A DNA stretch of 36,679 nt from SpSt-398 sp033762195 (lineage in GTDB: Bacteria; Bacteroidota; Bacteroidia; Chitinophagales; Chitinophagaceae): positions 1 through 36,679 of the forward strand of contig JANRLV010000113.1 of NCBI GenBank assembly GCA_033762195.1. Direction: 5' to 3'. Below, in pieces: positions 8,801-14,877 of the stretch. How positions within the stretch are numbered: the stretch's first letter is position 1; each line of letters begins with the position of its first letter. The position numbers were made by a program, and so were the translations under genes. The notes under the pieces are model-generated. The model was not told where the DNA came from. It made no database searches and saw nothing but the letters and a program-made list of their open reading frames with translations.

Positions 8801-9270
8801 ACCAGGGATCATTTCTCATTGAGGAATTGACCGACCTGGTGGAAGAGGCTGTGATGGCCGAGTTTGACCGGTTGACAGAAAGAGGAGGTGTGCTGGGTGC
8901 AATGGAACGAATGTATCAGCGAAACAAGATACAGGAAGAAAGCCTGCATTACGAACACCTGAAACATACCGGCGAATTGCCGATCATTGGTGTCAATACC
9001 TTTTTAAATAAACAAGGCAGCCCGACCACCTTACCAGGTGAGGTCATACGTAGCACCACCGAAGAAAAAGAACAACAAATCGAGAACCTGAAAGCCTTTC
9101 AGAAGCGGAATGAAGCCCATGCCGCGGCCATGCTTGACCGGTTGCGTATGGTGGCCATCAACAATGGCAACCTGTTTGAAGAATTGATGGAAACAGTAAA
9201 GTTCTGTTCCCTTGGCCAGATCACCCATGCGCTGTATGAAGTGGGAGGGCAGTATAGGAGGAATATGTAG
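5854..9270 (+). CDS. icmF: Fused isobutyryl-CoA mutase (IcmF)
   Basis: A 1138-residue adenosylcobalamin enzyme that interconverts isobutyryl-CoA and n-butyryl-CoA. An N-terminal B12-binding domain has DGHDAAI at 19-25, with His21 the expected lower axial ligand. A MeaB-like G-protein domain follows: P-loop GITGTGGAGKSS at 210-221 and base-recognition NKFD at 353-356. The large C-terminal mutase barrel carries FAGEGGPERTN near 596-606. Domain order (B12, G-protein, mutase) is the IcmF hallmark and differs from methylmalonyl-CoA mutase. The linker between the B12 and G domains (about residues 176-203) is encoded by a GTGAGRC heptamer inverted repeat, giving a Ser/Thr/His-rich peptide. This should be tolerated as a flexible linker. 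The enzyme serves branched-chain acyl-CoA metabolism; no pathway partners adjoin it. Confidence 0.95.
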   Translation: MNYTPVNKVRIITAASLFDGHDAAINIMRRIMQSMGAEIIHLGHNRSVKEIVEAAIEEDVQGIAITSYQGGHVEFFKYMKDLLEENGCGHIKIFGGGGGTILPQEVDELHRYGITRIYSPDDGRKMGLEGMIEDVIRQCDARLNGQLNLHKAGTLGEVKDIRKIAREITLAENENGSRESSGVKEDNSRLTSHDSHLTSHASPPSIPVLGITGTGGAGKSSVTDEIVRRFLTSFSDKTIAVISVDPTKKKTGGALLGDRIRMNAISHPRAYMRSLATRESDKALSGHVREAIDICRQAGYDLIILESAGVGQSDASILDYCDVSLYVMTPEYGAATQLEKINMLDYADLVAINKFDKAGAQDALADVRKQYKRNHKLFYASDDQLPVIGTMASKFNDEGVNKLFAMLLEAIEKKTGASYGSFSIPSTAQVSQSIIPSSRVRYLSEITGSIRDYNQEVNEQCAIATKLYQLEGALSILKQNEKTASAEAMAALETQINHFREQLSAVSRSLLNHWPDKLKEYEKDVYEYPVRDKVIRQPMTVKTLSGTTVRKVILPKFKDWGDILRWQAQENAPGHFPFTAGVFPLKREGEDPTRMFAGEGGPERTNKRFHYVSLGQPAKRLSTAFDSVTLYGEDPDHRPDIYGKVGNSGVSVATVDDAKKLYSGFDLCDPRTSVSMTINGPAPVILAFFMNAAIDQQCEKWITENEQWEEVKRISEAKYKKLPRPVYYNPGSPGRLPEGHDGLGIKLLGLSGDEVLPADVYAECKKRALQQVRGTVQADILKEDQAQNTCIFSTEFALKLMGDVQEYFIQQQVRNFYSVSISGYHIAEAGANPVTQLAFTLANGFTYVEYYLSRGMSIDDFAPNLSFFFSNGMDPEYSVIGRVARRIWAKAMRYKYKANKRSQMLKYHIQTSGRSLHAQEIDFNDIRTTLQALYAIYDNCNSLHTNAYDEAITTPTEESVRRAMAIQLIINRELGTAKNENPNQGSFLIEELTDLVEEAVMAEFDRLTERGGVLGAMERMYQRNKIQEESLHYEHLKHTGELPIIGVNTFLNKQGSPTTLPGEVIRSTTEEKEQQIENLKAFQKRNEAHAAAMLDRLRMVAINNGNLFEELMETVKFCSLGQITHALYEVGGQYRRNM
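6381..6460. repeat. GTGAGRC heptamer element inside icmF
   Basis: A left arm of GAGTCGT/GAGTCGT/AGGCGTG type and a longer right arm of CTCACGT/CTCACGA/CTCACAT units lie wholly within the coding frame. The encoded peptide includes LTSHDSHLTSHAS. The same unit type occurs between genes at 36371-36421 and inside umuC. Confidence 0.85.
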
Positions 9271-9277
9271 GGGGGAG

Positions 9278-9318
9278 GATGACAGATGACGGATGACGGA
9301 GGACAGATGACGGAGGCT
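9278..9318. repeat. GTCATCY heptamer tract (reverse orientation), left of REP composite 2
   Basis: Units GGATGAC and AGATGAC lead through GGAGGCTTGCT into the REP-like composite. This is the reverse complement of the sequence that leaves copy 1 on its right side. Confidence 0.8.
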
Positions 9319-9322
9319 TGCT

Positions 9323-9459
9323 GTGCGAGACCTCTGGTCTCGCACGTATCTCCCGTCGCCTCTGGCGACATTTAAAATACATTAACTTAAGATAGAATGA
9401 TTTAAAAATCGAGTCGCCAGAGGCGACAAGACCAACGTGCGAGACCTCTGGACCCGCAC
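9323..9459. repeat. Composite REP-like element, copy 2
   Basis: Hairpin A (9323-9345) has perfect arms GTGCGAGACC/GGTCTCGCAC, loop TCT. Hairpin B is at 9355-9369 (GTCGCC/GGCGAC, loop TCT) and B' at 9413-9427 (same arms, loop AGA). The right outer hairpin (9437-9459) has a second arm GGACCCGCAC with two mismatches, and its loop is TCT, so it is not the inverted form seen in copy 1. The central spacer is AT-rich and unrelated to that of copy 1. The element lies in the 314-bp gap between icmF and the next small gene; the rest of that gap is heptamer tract and the start region. Confidence 0.85.
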
Positions 9460-9465
9460 ACCAAG

Positions 9466-9520
9466 CCTCCGTCATCTGTCATCTTTCCTCCAACATCCGT
9501 CATCTGTCAACAGTCATCTG
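9466..9520. repeat. GTCATCY heptamer tract, right of REP composite 2
   Basis: GTCATCT, AACATCC and GTCATCT units follow an AAGCCTCC junction, in the forward orientation. Together with the left tract they form an outer inverted repeat around the composite. Confidence 0.8.
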
Positions 9521-9560
9521 TCCCCCGACCCCCATCATCCCCCAACAAACTCCAATTCCT

Positions 9561-9568
9561 TACATTTG
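9561..9568 (+). promoter_or_regulatory. Bacteroidota -7 box (TACATTTG) before the 80-aa gene
   Basis: TACATTTG fits TAnnTTTG and lies 16 nt before the ATG at 9585. The -33 TTTG is not visible. Its presence supports the small downstream frame as a real gene. Confidence 0.4.
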
Positions 9569-9584
9569 AATAAATCCTACTAAC

Positions 9585-9827
9585 ATGCCCAATTCCAAAA
9601 AGCGCAAAGGTCACCATCCGCACCACCCGCAAAACGCACTCAGCACATCCCCCAAACAAAAAGCCAGCGGTCATCTCATCTGGTCAGTTATGATCGGGCT
9701 CTTTGCCGTACTGATCGGATGGATGGCCGCCGGTTCAAATTGGATTGTACTTGGCCTGAGCGCCATCGCTGGCGCCATTGTTGGTTATTTTGTGGGCAAA
9801 AGTATGGAGCGAACCATGAAAGAGTAA
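9585..9827 (+). CDS. Small two-helix membrane protein, hypothetical
   Basis: 80 residues, family not recognised. A basic, His/Lys-rich N-terminus (SKKRKGHHPHHP) is followed by two hydrophobic helices at about residues 31-50 and 53-71. The second carries a glycine/alanine pattern (AIAGAIVGYFVGKS) that often packs helices tightly. A TACATTTG promoter-like box sits 16 nt upstream, and it ends 15 bases before the convergent WG-repeat gene. No function can be assigned. Confidence 0.65.
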   Translation: MPNSKKRKGHHPHHPQNALSTSPKQKASGHLIWSVMIGLFAVLIGWMAAGSNWIVLGLSAIAGAIVGYFVGKSMERTMKE

Positions 9828-9842
9828 GGGATCAATTATCGG

Positions 9843-10427
9843 TTACTCTTCGCGGAGCACTTTGTTGTGTTTGTCAATAAATACCCATTTACCACCTTTC
9901 ATCACTTTGGCTTCCCCTCCTTCAAAGGATTTGGCATAGTTATACTGGAAGGGGATCACTACTTTGCCATCGCAATTGATATAGCCCCATATCCCTTTTT
10001 CATTACTGACGGCGGCAAGGTCTTCACTGAAATTTTCCGCATAACTAAATGAGGGGGGCACGATCTGTTTACCCGAACGGTCAATAAAACCAAACCTGTC
10101 ATTTTTGGCTACTACGGCACGACCTTCCTTGAAGGAGAATACTTCCTGATAGGTATAAGGAACGATCTCCGTTCCCAGGGTGTCTATATATCCCCAACGG
10201 TTGTTCTTACGCACGGCCGCGAGTCCTTCTGAAAACCCGAGGCTTTCTTCGAACTGAATGGGAATGGTCAATTTGCCGCTTTCATTGACAAACCCGTGTT
10301 TACCGTCTTTTTCTACAAGGGCCAGTCCATTGTGAAAGTCGTCTACATGATCGTATTGCTTTGTCCAGCTTTGACCCGATACGGCAACTGCCCAGAATGG
10401 CAGAAGCAGGCAGATTAATTTTTTCAT
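9843..10427 (-). CDS. Secreted WG-repeat protein
   Basis: 194 residues with a signal peptide (MKKLICLLLPFWAVAVSGQ). About five consecutive WG (KWG) beta-repeats follow, recognisable as HGFVNESGKLTIPIQF, WGYIDTLGTEIVPYTY, FGFIDRSGKQIVPPSF, WGYINCDGKVVIPFQY and WVFIDKHNKV. The repeats end in the typical F(S/K)EGxAxV linkers. This family is common in Bacteroidota and its molecular role is mostly unknown. The protein is just the repeat domain with no partner domain. A small hairpin (GGTGAAA/TTTCACC, 10442-10462) lies just upstream of the start. Confidence 0.88.
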   Translation of the reverse strand: MKKLICLLLPFWAVAVSGQSWTKQYDHVDDFHNGLALVEKDGKHGFVNESGKLTIPIQFEESLGFSEGLAAVRKNNRWGYIDTLGTEIVPYTYQEVFSFKEGRAVVAKNDRFGFIDRSGKQIVPPSFSYAENFSEDLAAVSNEKGIWGYINCDGKVVIPFQYNYAKSFEGGEAKVMKGGKWVFIDKHNKVLREE

Positions 10428-10537
10428 CAGGCCTGTTTTTAGGTGAAAGAATATTTTTCACCCAGTAAGTTAGTCTTCTGAAAGGCTGATAAATATGACT
10501 TTAGGCAATCCTGGAGTTGATTGTGGGCTAATGGTTC

Positions 10538-10586
10538 GTTTCTCGCAGCGCCCGCGGCGGTAACCGCAGTGAATGCTGCGAGAAAC
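10538..10586. repeat. TTTCTCGC-type stem-loop
   Basis: Perfect 12-bp arms GTTTCTCGCAGC (10538-10549) and GCTGCGAGAAAC (10575-10586) surround a GC-rich loop with an inner palindrome GCGGTAACCGC. It lies between two minus-strand genes. A related hairpin with arms starting TTTGGTTTCTCGC is at 22375-22428. Confidence 0.75.
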
Positions 10587-10600
10587 TAATAATCAGTAAG

Positions 10601-12145
10601 TTATCTCTTGCTTTTTTGGAATTTCTCGTAGATCACCGTTGCCATCGGTTTACCATACACCTTGCTTTCCACCCAGCTAATGATATCCAGGTAGGCAAAG
10701 GCCCGGGTTTCAAAGCGGTTACGCTCCAGGTGTTTGATCTTTTCGAGGAAGGTCTCGAGTTCAGGCCTGAGTTTTTGCGGCGTAACATTGAAAGAATGAC
10801 GCATAAAGCGGAACATCTCTTCTTCTACCACGGTCAGGTTTTTCATTTTGGCCATGAACCGGAATACCGACTTGATCAGTGATTCGATGATATCATAGTT
10901 GCCCATTTCGTAGTGTGAGAGCATGTGCATCAAACGCGCATAGCATTGCAGGTCATACCGCAGATCGGCATTGCTGTTGATGATCTCCTGGAGATAGTCA
11001 ATACAACGGGCATAATCGCCACTGCCAAAATACAGCGTGGCAATTTTATAATTAAAGACCATGATACGGTGCTGGTCTACATACAAGGCATATTCCTGCA
11101 ATTTGGCTTCGATCTCAGGAATCAGGGACAGCGCATCCTTAAACGTACCTTTCATCAGGTGCAGATTAAGTTTTGCACTGTTGATATAAATAGAGGTATG
11201 CGTGCGGAAATTATCATGCTCCATCACCTCAGGGGTCCGTGCGTATTGTTCAAACTCCTTGAGGGTGGATTCAAATTTTTTGAAATTACGCAAGTCAAAA
11301 TGTGCATTCAGCAGGTTGTGCATCCCTTTGATAAAGTGGCCTGTTTCCACTTTTACCATGAGCGGATCTTCTTTGAATAGATCCACCCATTTTTGGCTAT
11401 ACCGGTAGTACATCAGAAAATCCTGTCGGATAAATGCGTACCAGCAATAAGATTGGTAGAGGTATAATTTTTCATAAAAACCCTGGATAGCATCCTTGTC
11501 CTTGGGAAGGTTTTCTTTGAAATAAGCGCGTATATCTTTTTCATCTTCCACATTCCGCGCATGGCCATTGATCACATACCAGCGATAGAGCAGCAAGGCC
11601 AGATTAGATAGCCTGGTGACACGGTCCACGTGTTCGCTGATAGCAATCGCCTCCTGTGCCAGTTTCTCTGTCTTGTCCGTTGTACTTCGGGTGATATGAA
11701 GGGTTTCGATCTTTTTCTCCAAGGAGATAAGCTGAACCAGCGTATTGAATTTCTGATTCACGCGTGCAAGTTCCTTCGCTTTCTCCAGGATACGGAGTGC
11801 CTGGATTTTTAAACCTTTATTGTAGAGTAACCGCGCGTTGTCCAGGTGTTCGGATAACTGCAGATCGATATTCTCATTGGTTTTTAATAAGCGGAGACTC
11901 GCTAACAACTGTTTGTAAAGATGGGTCTTTAAGTTGTTAAGTTGTGGCTTGGTAATGGGAGCGAGTTTCTTAAGGATCACATCTTCATCATATTCAGGCA
12001 GTTTGTCGAGCGTATCAAACAGCTTGACGATCTTAAGGTCCTGGTTGGATGAACTCCGCTTGATATATAATTTGAAATGCCTCTTTTCAGCCTTCTCGAG
12101 AGAGAGAATTAGCTGAAATAAAGCATCGGAAAAACGGTTGGGCAT
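10601..12145 (-). CDS. Conserved-looking helical-repeat protein, unknown function
   Basis: 514 residues with no signal peptide or membrane segment, so probably cytoplasmic. The sequence is almost all amphipathic helix, rich in Leu, Lys, Glu and Tyr. It has TPR-like spacing, for example LYNKGLKIQALRILEKAKELA near residues 112-132 and LYFGSGDYARCIDYLQEII further on. The N-terminus (NRFSDALFQLILSLEKAEKRHFKLYIKR) is a distinctive basic helical segment. I do not recognise a named family; an alpha-solenoid scaffold is the best structural guess. It is monocistronic, with a large 3' hairpin repeat and a 5' region shared with the candidate small RNA. Confidence 0.8.
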   Translation of the reverse strand: MPNRFSDALFQLILSLEKAEKRHFKLYIKRSSSNQDLKIVKLFDTLDKLPEYDEDVILKKLAPITKPQLNNLKTHLYKQLLASLRLLKTNENIDLQLSEHLDNARLLYNKGLKIQALRILEKAKELARVNQKFNTLVQLISLEKKIETLHITRSTTDKTEKLAQEAIAISEHVDRVTRLSNLALLLYRWYVINGHARNVEDEKDIRAYFKENLPKDKDAIQGFYEKLYLYQSYCWYAFIRQDFLMYYRYSQKWVDLFKEDPLMVKVETGHFIKGMHNLLNAHFDLRNFKKFESTLKEFEQYARTPEVMEHDNFRTHTSIYINSAKLNLHLMKGTFKDALSLIPEIEAKLQEYALYVDQHRIMVFNYKIATLYFGSGDYARCIDYLQEIINSNADLRYDLQCYARLMHMLSHYEMGNYDIIESLIKSVFRFMAKMKNLTVVEEEMFRFMRHSFNVTPQKLRPELETFLEKIKHLERNRFETRAFAYLDIISWVESKVYGKPMATVIYEKFQKSKR

Positions 12146-12259
12146 AATGAAAAAAATTGTCTGAAACGCAGGCCTGGCAAGGGTTTTAACATTCTGTTAC
12201 TTCCTTTGACATAATAAAATTAACCTGAAATTGATTCGTGTGTAATCTTTACACATGCT

Positions 12260-12419
12260 AATTTCGTACCAGCGAATGAGATAAAAGAGGCAAGCAATCG
12301 TAAAGCAGCAAGATCGAAAGAGGCTCATTCAAGGAAAACGCACAAAGACCGACTCTACATTTTTTTCATATGGCAAGCAATCGTTAGAGGCCGCCTTGTT
12401 CTCAAGGGGGCTTTTTTTT
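12260..12419 (+). ncRNA. Candidate intergenic small RNA ending at a strong terminator
   Basis: The 354-bp gap at 12146-12499 has no plus-strand gene but holds a plus-strand intrinsic terminator at 12390-12419. Upstream, GAATGAG (12274-12280) pairs perfectly with CTCATTC (12324-12330). GGCAAGCAATCGT occurs twice (12289-12301 and 12372-12384). These fit a structured RNA of about 150-170 nt. The 5' end is a guess; a weak TAATCTTT box lies at 12243-12250. I could not match it to 6S, SRP, tmRNA, RNase P or a known riboswitch. The five-codon frame starting at 12370 (MASNR) lies in the second repeat and may be chance. Confidence 0.45.
12390..12419 (+). terminator. Intrinsic terminator
   Basis: The stem is GCCGCCTTG (12390-12398) against CAAGGGGGC (12403-12411), with one G-G mismatch, loop TTCT and eight T residues (12412-12419). 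The reverse orientation lacks a T-run, so it serves the plus strand only. Confidence 0.8.
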
Positions 12420-12499
12420 GTCCGGTGCAATTTAGGGAAAAGTTTTTAAAGTGCGCAGGCTTAACCGCAAAGGCGCCATGATTCTCTGCGGTAAATCAA

Positions 12500-14752
12500 T
12501 TATCTATAACTCACCACAGCCTTACTCGCACCCACCCACACATCAAATTCTCCAACCTCCGCAATCGTTTGCAGTTTACTGTTCACAAAGGCCAGATCGT
12601 TCTTATCCAGGGTAAAACTGAGTTCCTTGCTTTCTCCGGCTTTGAGGAAGATCTTTTGAAATCCTCTCAGTCTTTGCATACTGGGGGTGATGCTTGCATA
12701 ATGGTCGCGGCTGTATAATTCCACCGCATGATGGCCATCGCGCTTTCCGGTATTGGTAACCGTTACCTGGATGGTCAATTTTTCGTTGCCGGTAAAACTA
12801 TTGGCACTGAGTTTCAAGGGAGAATAGGAAAATTGGGTATAGCTAAGGCCATGGCCAAAGGGATAGAGCGGGTCATATCCGGAGAAATCCATGTTCTCAT
12901 TGAAAACTTCGCGTACATCTTCGGTTCTTTTCCGGTCGTACATCACTATTTCACCCATTGATTTGGGATAGCTGAAAGGAAGTATACCAGAGGGGTTATA
13001 GTCACCAAACAGTACATCACTGATGGCTTCGGCACTTTTTCGTCCGCTCCAATATGTCAGCAGGATACCTTGCATGCCGGGTTCGATATCGGTAATAAAC
13101 CGGGGGCGGCCTTCGGCCAGTATCAGGATCACGGGTTTGCCGGTCAACAACGCAGCTTGTGCCAAAGCGGTTTGGTTGGCGGGAAGGGCAAGGTCGCGGG
13201 TGTTGCCCGGACTTTCCGCGTAGGCATTCTCGCCCAGACAAAGCAGGATCACATCAGCGTTTTTCGCCTGTGATTTTAATAACTCAATATCATAATTCGA
13301 AGGGTGGTCAAATCCCGGTCCGCCAGCCAGGACCACATTCTTTGCTCCGATCTTATCACTTACTGCCTGGGCAATGGTTTTGCTATTGGCCGGGTAGTAT
13401 TGTTCCTGATTTCCCTGCCATACATAGGACCAGCAGCCATTCAAAGCCGCGATGCTTTGTGAGGTGGGGCCGGCTACCAATACTTTGGTTTGTTTGGCAA
13501 GAGGAAGGATATCTTTTTTGTTTTTTAATAAGGTCATTGCCTCTCTGGCTGCCTGCAGTGCGAGGTCCTGGTATTCAGGCAAGCCGAATAAACCGGCGGC
13601 AGCAGGTTCAGGGTAAGGTTGCGCAAACAATCCCAATTGCATTTTCAGGATAAGAATGCGACGTACAGCATCATCAATACGTGCCATTTTCACTTCGCCT
13701 TTTTCAACCGCTTCTTTCAACAGATCGGGGAAGGAATAATCACCAGGTACCATGCTCATATCAATACCCGCATTGATGGCCATGGCCACGGCTTCGCGGG
13801 GTGTGGAGGCTACGAGGTGACGGGTATGGAGACGGATGATGTCTTCCCAATCGGTTACGATCACGCCTTCAAAACCCAACTCTTTACGGAGTACATCGGT
13901 CAACAGGTATTTGCTGGCATGTACAGGTTCGCCATTTATGTCACCTGAGTTCACCATCACACTGACGGCCCCGGCTTTTACCGCATCGCGGAAAGGAGGG
14001 AGATAATATTCGCGCAATTCGATCTCGGGTACATAAGATGGCGTGCGGTCTTTTCCCGTACGTGGTGCGGAATAAGCCAGATAGTGTTTTAAACAAGCTG
14101 CTACTCCATTGGGGTTGTTCAATCCTGCTTCCTGTAAGCCGGTAACTGCGGCCACGCCCATTTGACGCGCGATCCATACATCCTCGCCATAGGTCTCGGG
14201 GAAACGCGACCAGAGAGGTTGACGACCCAGATCAAGTACCGGGGCAAAATTCCAGCGAACACCCGAAGCACGTAATTCTTTGGCAGTTACTTCCGCGGCT
14301 TTTTTTACCAGGTCAGTATTTCTGGTAGCGGCCATACCAATATTCTGCGGAAAAAGAGTGGACTCGAGCGTATAGGTTTGTCCATGAATCGCATCCAATC
14401 CATAAATAACGGGGATCTTCAACCGTGTTTTCATGGCTTCGTCCTGTATTTGACGTTGTACTTTTTCCCAGGTATCCCGGCTCAGGGCATGCGCCGTTGT
14501 ATTCAACAGTGAACCCACTTTATAGTCCACCACCGCTTTTTTAAGTGCGGCAGGATCAATGGCGCCATCCTGGTTGGCCCAGCCATTTTGGGCAAATACG
14601 GCCATGGTGAGTTGGGTCATCTGGCCTACTTTTTCTTCGAGGGTCATTTTCTTTACTAAAGCATCGGCTTGCTTACGAAGGTCCGTTTGTGCATGAATGG
14701 TCGGCGCTGCTAAAAAGAGTAAGAAGGATAGCAGAATGAGTTTTAGGTTCAT
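12500..14752 (-). CDS. bglX: Secreted glycoside hydrolase family 3 (BglX-like beta-glucosidase)
   Basis: 750 residues with a signal peptide (MNLKLILLSFLLFLAAPTIHAQ), predicted periplasmic. The N-terminal GH3 barrel spans about 25-370, with LKHYLAYS at 221-228 and the nucleophile Asp301 in GVIVTDWED. The GH3 C-terminal alpha/beta-sandwich domain spans about 410-620. A fibronectin-III-like domain (from about 650) contains the GHHAVELYSRD strand. Domain order and length match BglX, which releases terminal beta-linked glucose from oligosaccharides. It is divergent from a GH63-like glycosidase, so the pair may act on related glucosides, but no SusC/SusD genes are present to define a polysaccharide locus. 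The symbol reflects overall similarity, not proven specificity. Confidence 0.9.
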   Translation of the reverse strand: MNLKLILLSFLLFLAAPTIHAQTDLRKQADALVKKMTLEEKVGQMTQLTMAVFAQNGWANQDGAIDPAALKKAVVDYKVGSLLNTTAHALSRDTWEKVQRQIQDEAMKTRLKIPVIYGLDAIHGQTYTLESTLFPQNIGMAATRNTDLVKKAAEVTAKELRASGVRWNFAPVLDLGRQPLWSRFPETYGEDVWIARQMGVAAVTGLQEAGLNNPNGVAACLKHYLAYSAPRTGKDRTPSYVPEIELREYYLPPFRDAVKAGAVSVMVNSGDINGEPVHASKYLLTDVLRKELGFEGVIVTDWEDIIRLHTRHLVASTPREAVAMAINAGIDMSMVPGDYSFPDLLKEAVEKGEVKMARIDDAVRRILILKMQLGLFAQPYPEPAAAGLFGLPEYQDLALQAAREAMTLLKNKKDILPLAKQTKVLVAGPTSQSIAALNGCWSYVWQGNQEQYYPANSKTIAQAVSDKIGAKNVVLAGGPGFDHPSNYDIELLKSQAKNADVILLCLGENAYAESPGNTRDLALPANQTALAQAALLTGKPVILILAEGRPRFITDIEPGMQGILLTYWSGRKSAEAISDVLFGDYNPSGILPFSYPKSMGEIVMYDRKRTEDVREVFNENMDFSGYDPLYPFGHGLSYTQFSYSPLKLSANSFTGNEKLTIQVTVTNTGKRDGHHAVELYSRDHYASITPSMQRLRGFQKIFLKAGESKELSFTLDKNDLAFVNSKLQTIAEVGEFDVWVGASKAVVSYR

Positions 14753-14877
14753 ATGGAAAGTTTGTTGATTGAAGAGAGGGGTAAATCTAATACAATCTTG
14801 ATTCTCAAATTATGACCTGAAAAAGAATCATAGAATAGGATAAAAAAGCATCAATTGAACTAATTTTACCCCACCAC

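Noticed and set aside
5973..9031. Minus-strand open frames opposite icmF
   Set aside because: They are shadows of a strongly supported coding region, with no ribosome sites or recognisable domains.
12370..12387. Five-codon leader peptide MASNR before the terminator
   Set aside because: No ribosome site, and no plus-strand gene follows the terminator, so attenuation makes no sense here; the sequence is explained by the direct repeat.
12243..12420. Known housekeeping RNA or riboswitch
   Set aside because: No tmRNA, SRP, RNase P or 6S signature could be recognised, and no downstream plus-strand gene exists for a riboswitch; kept only as an unnamed candidate.
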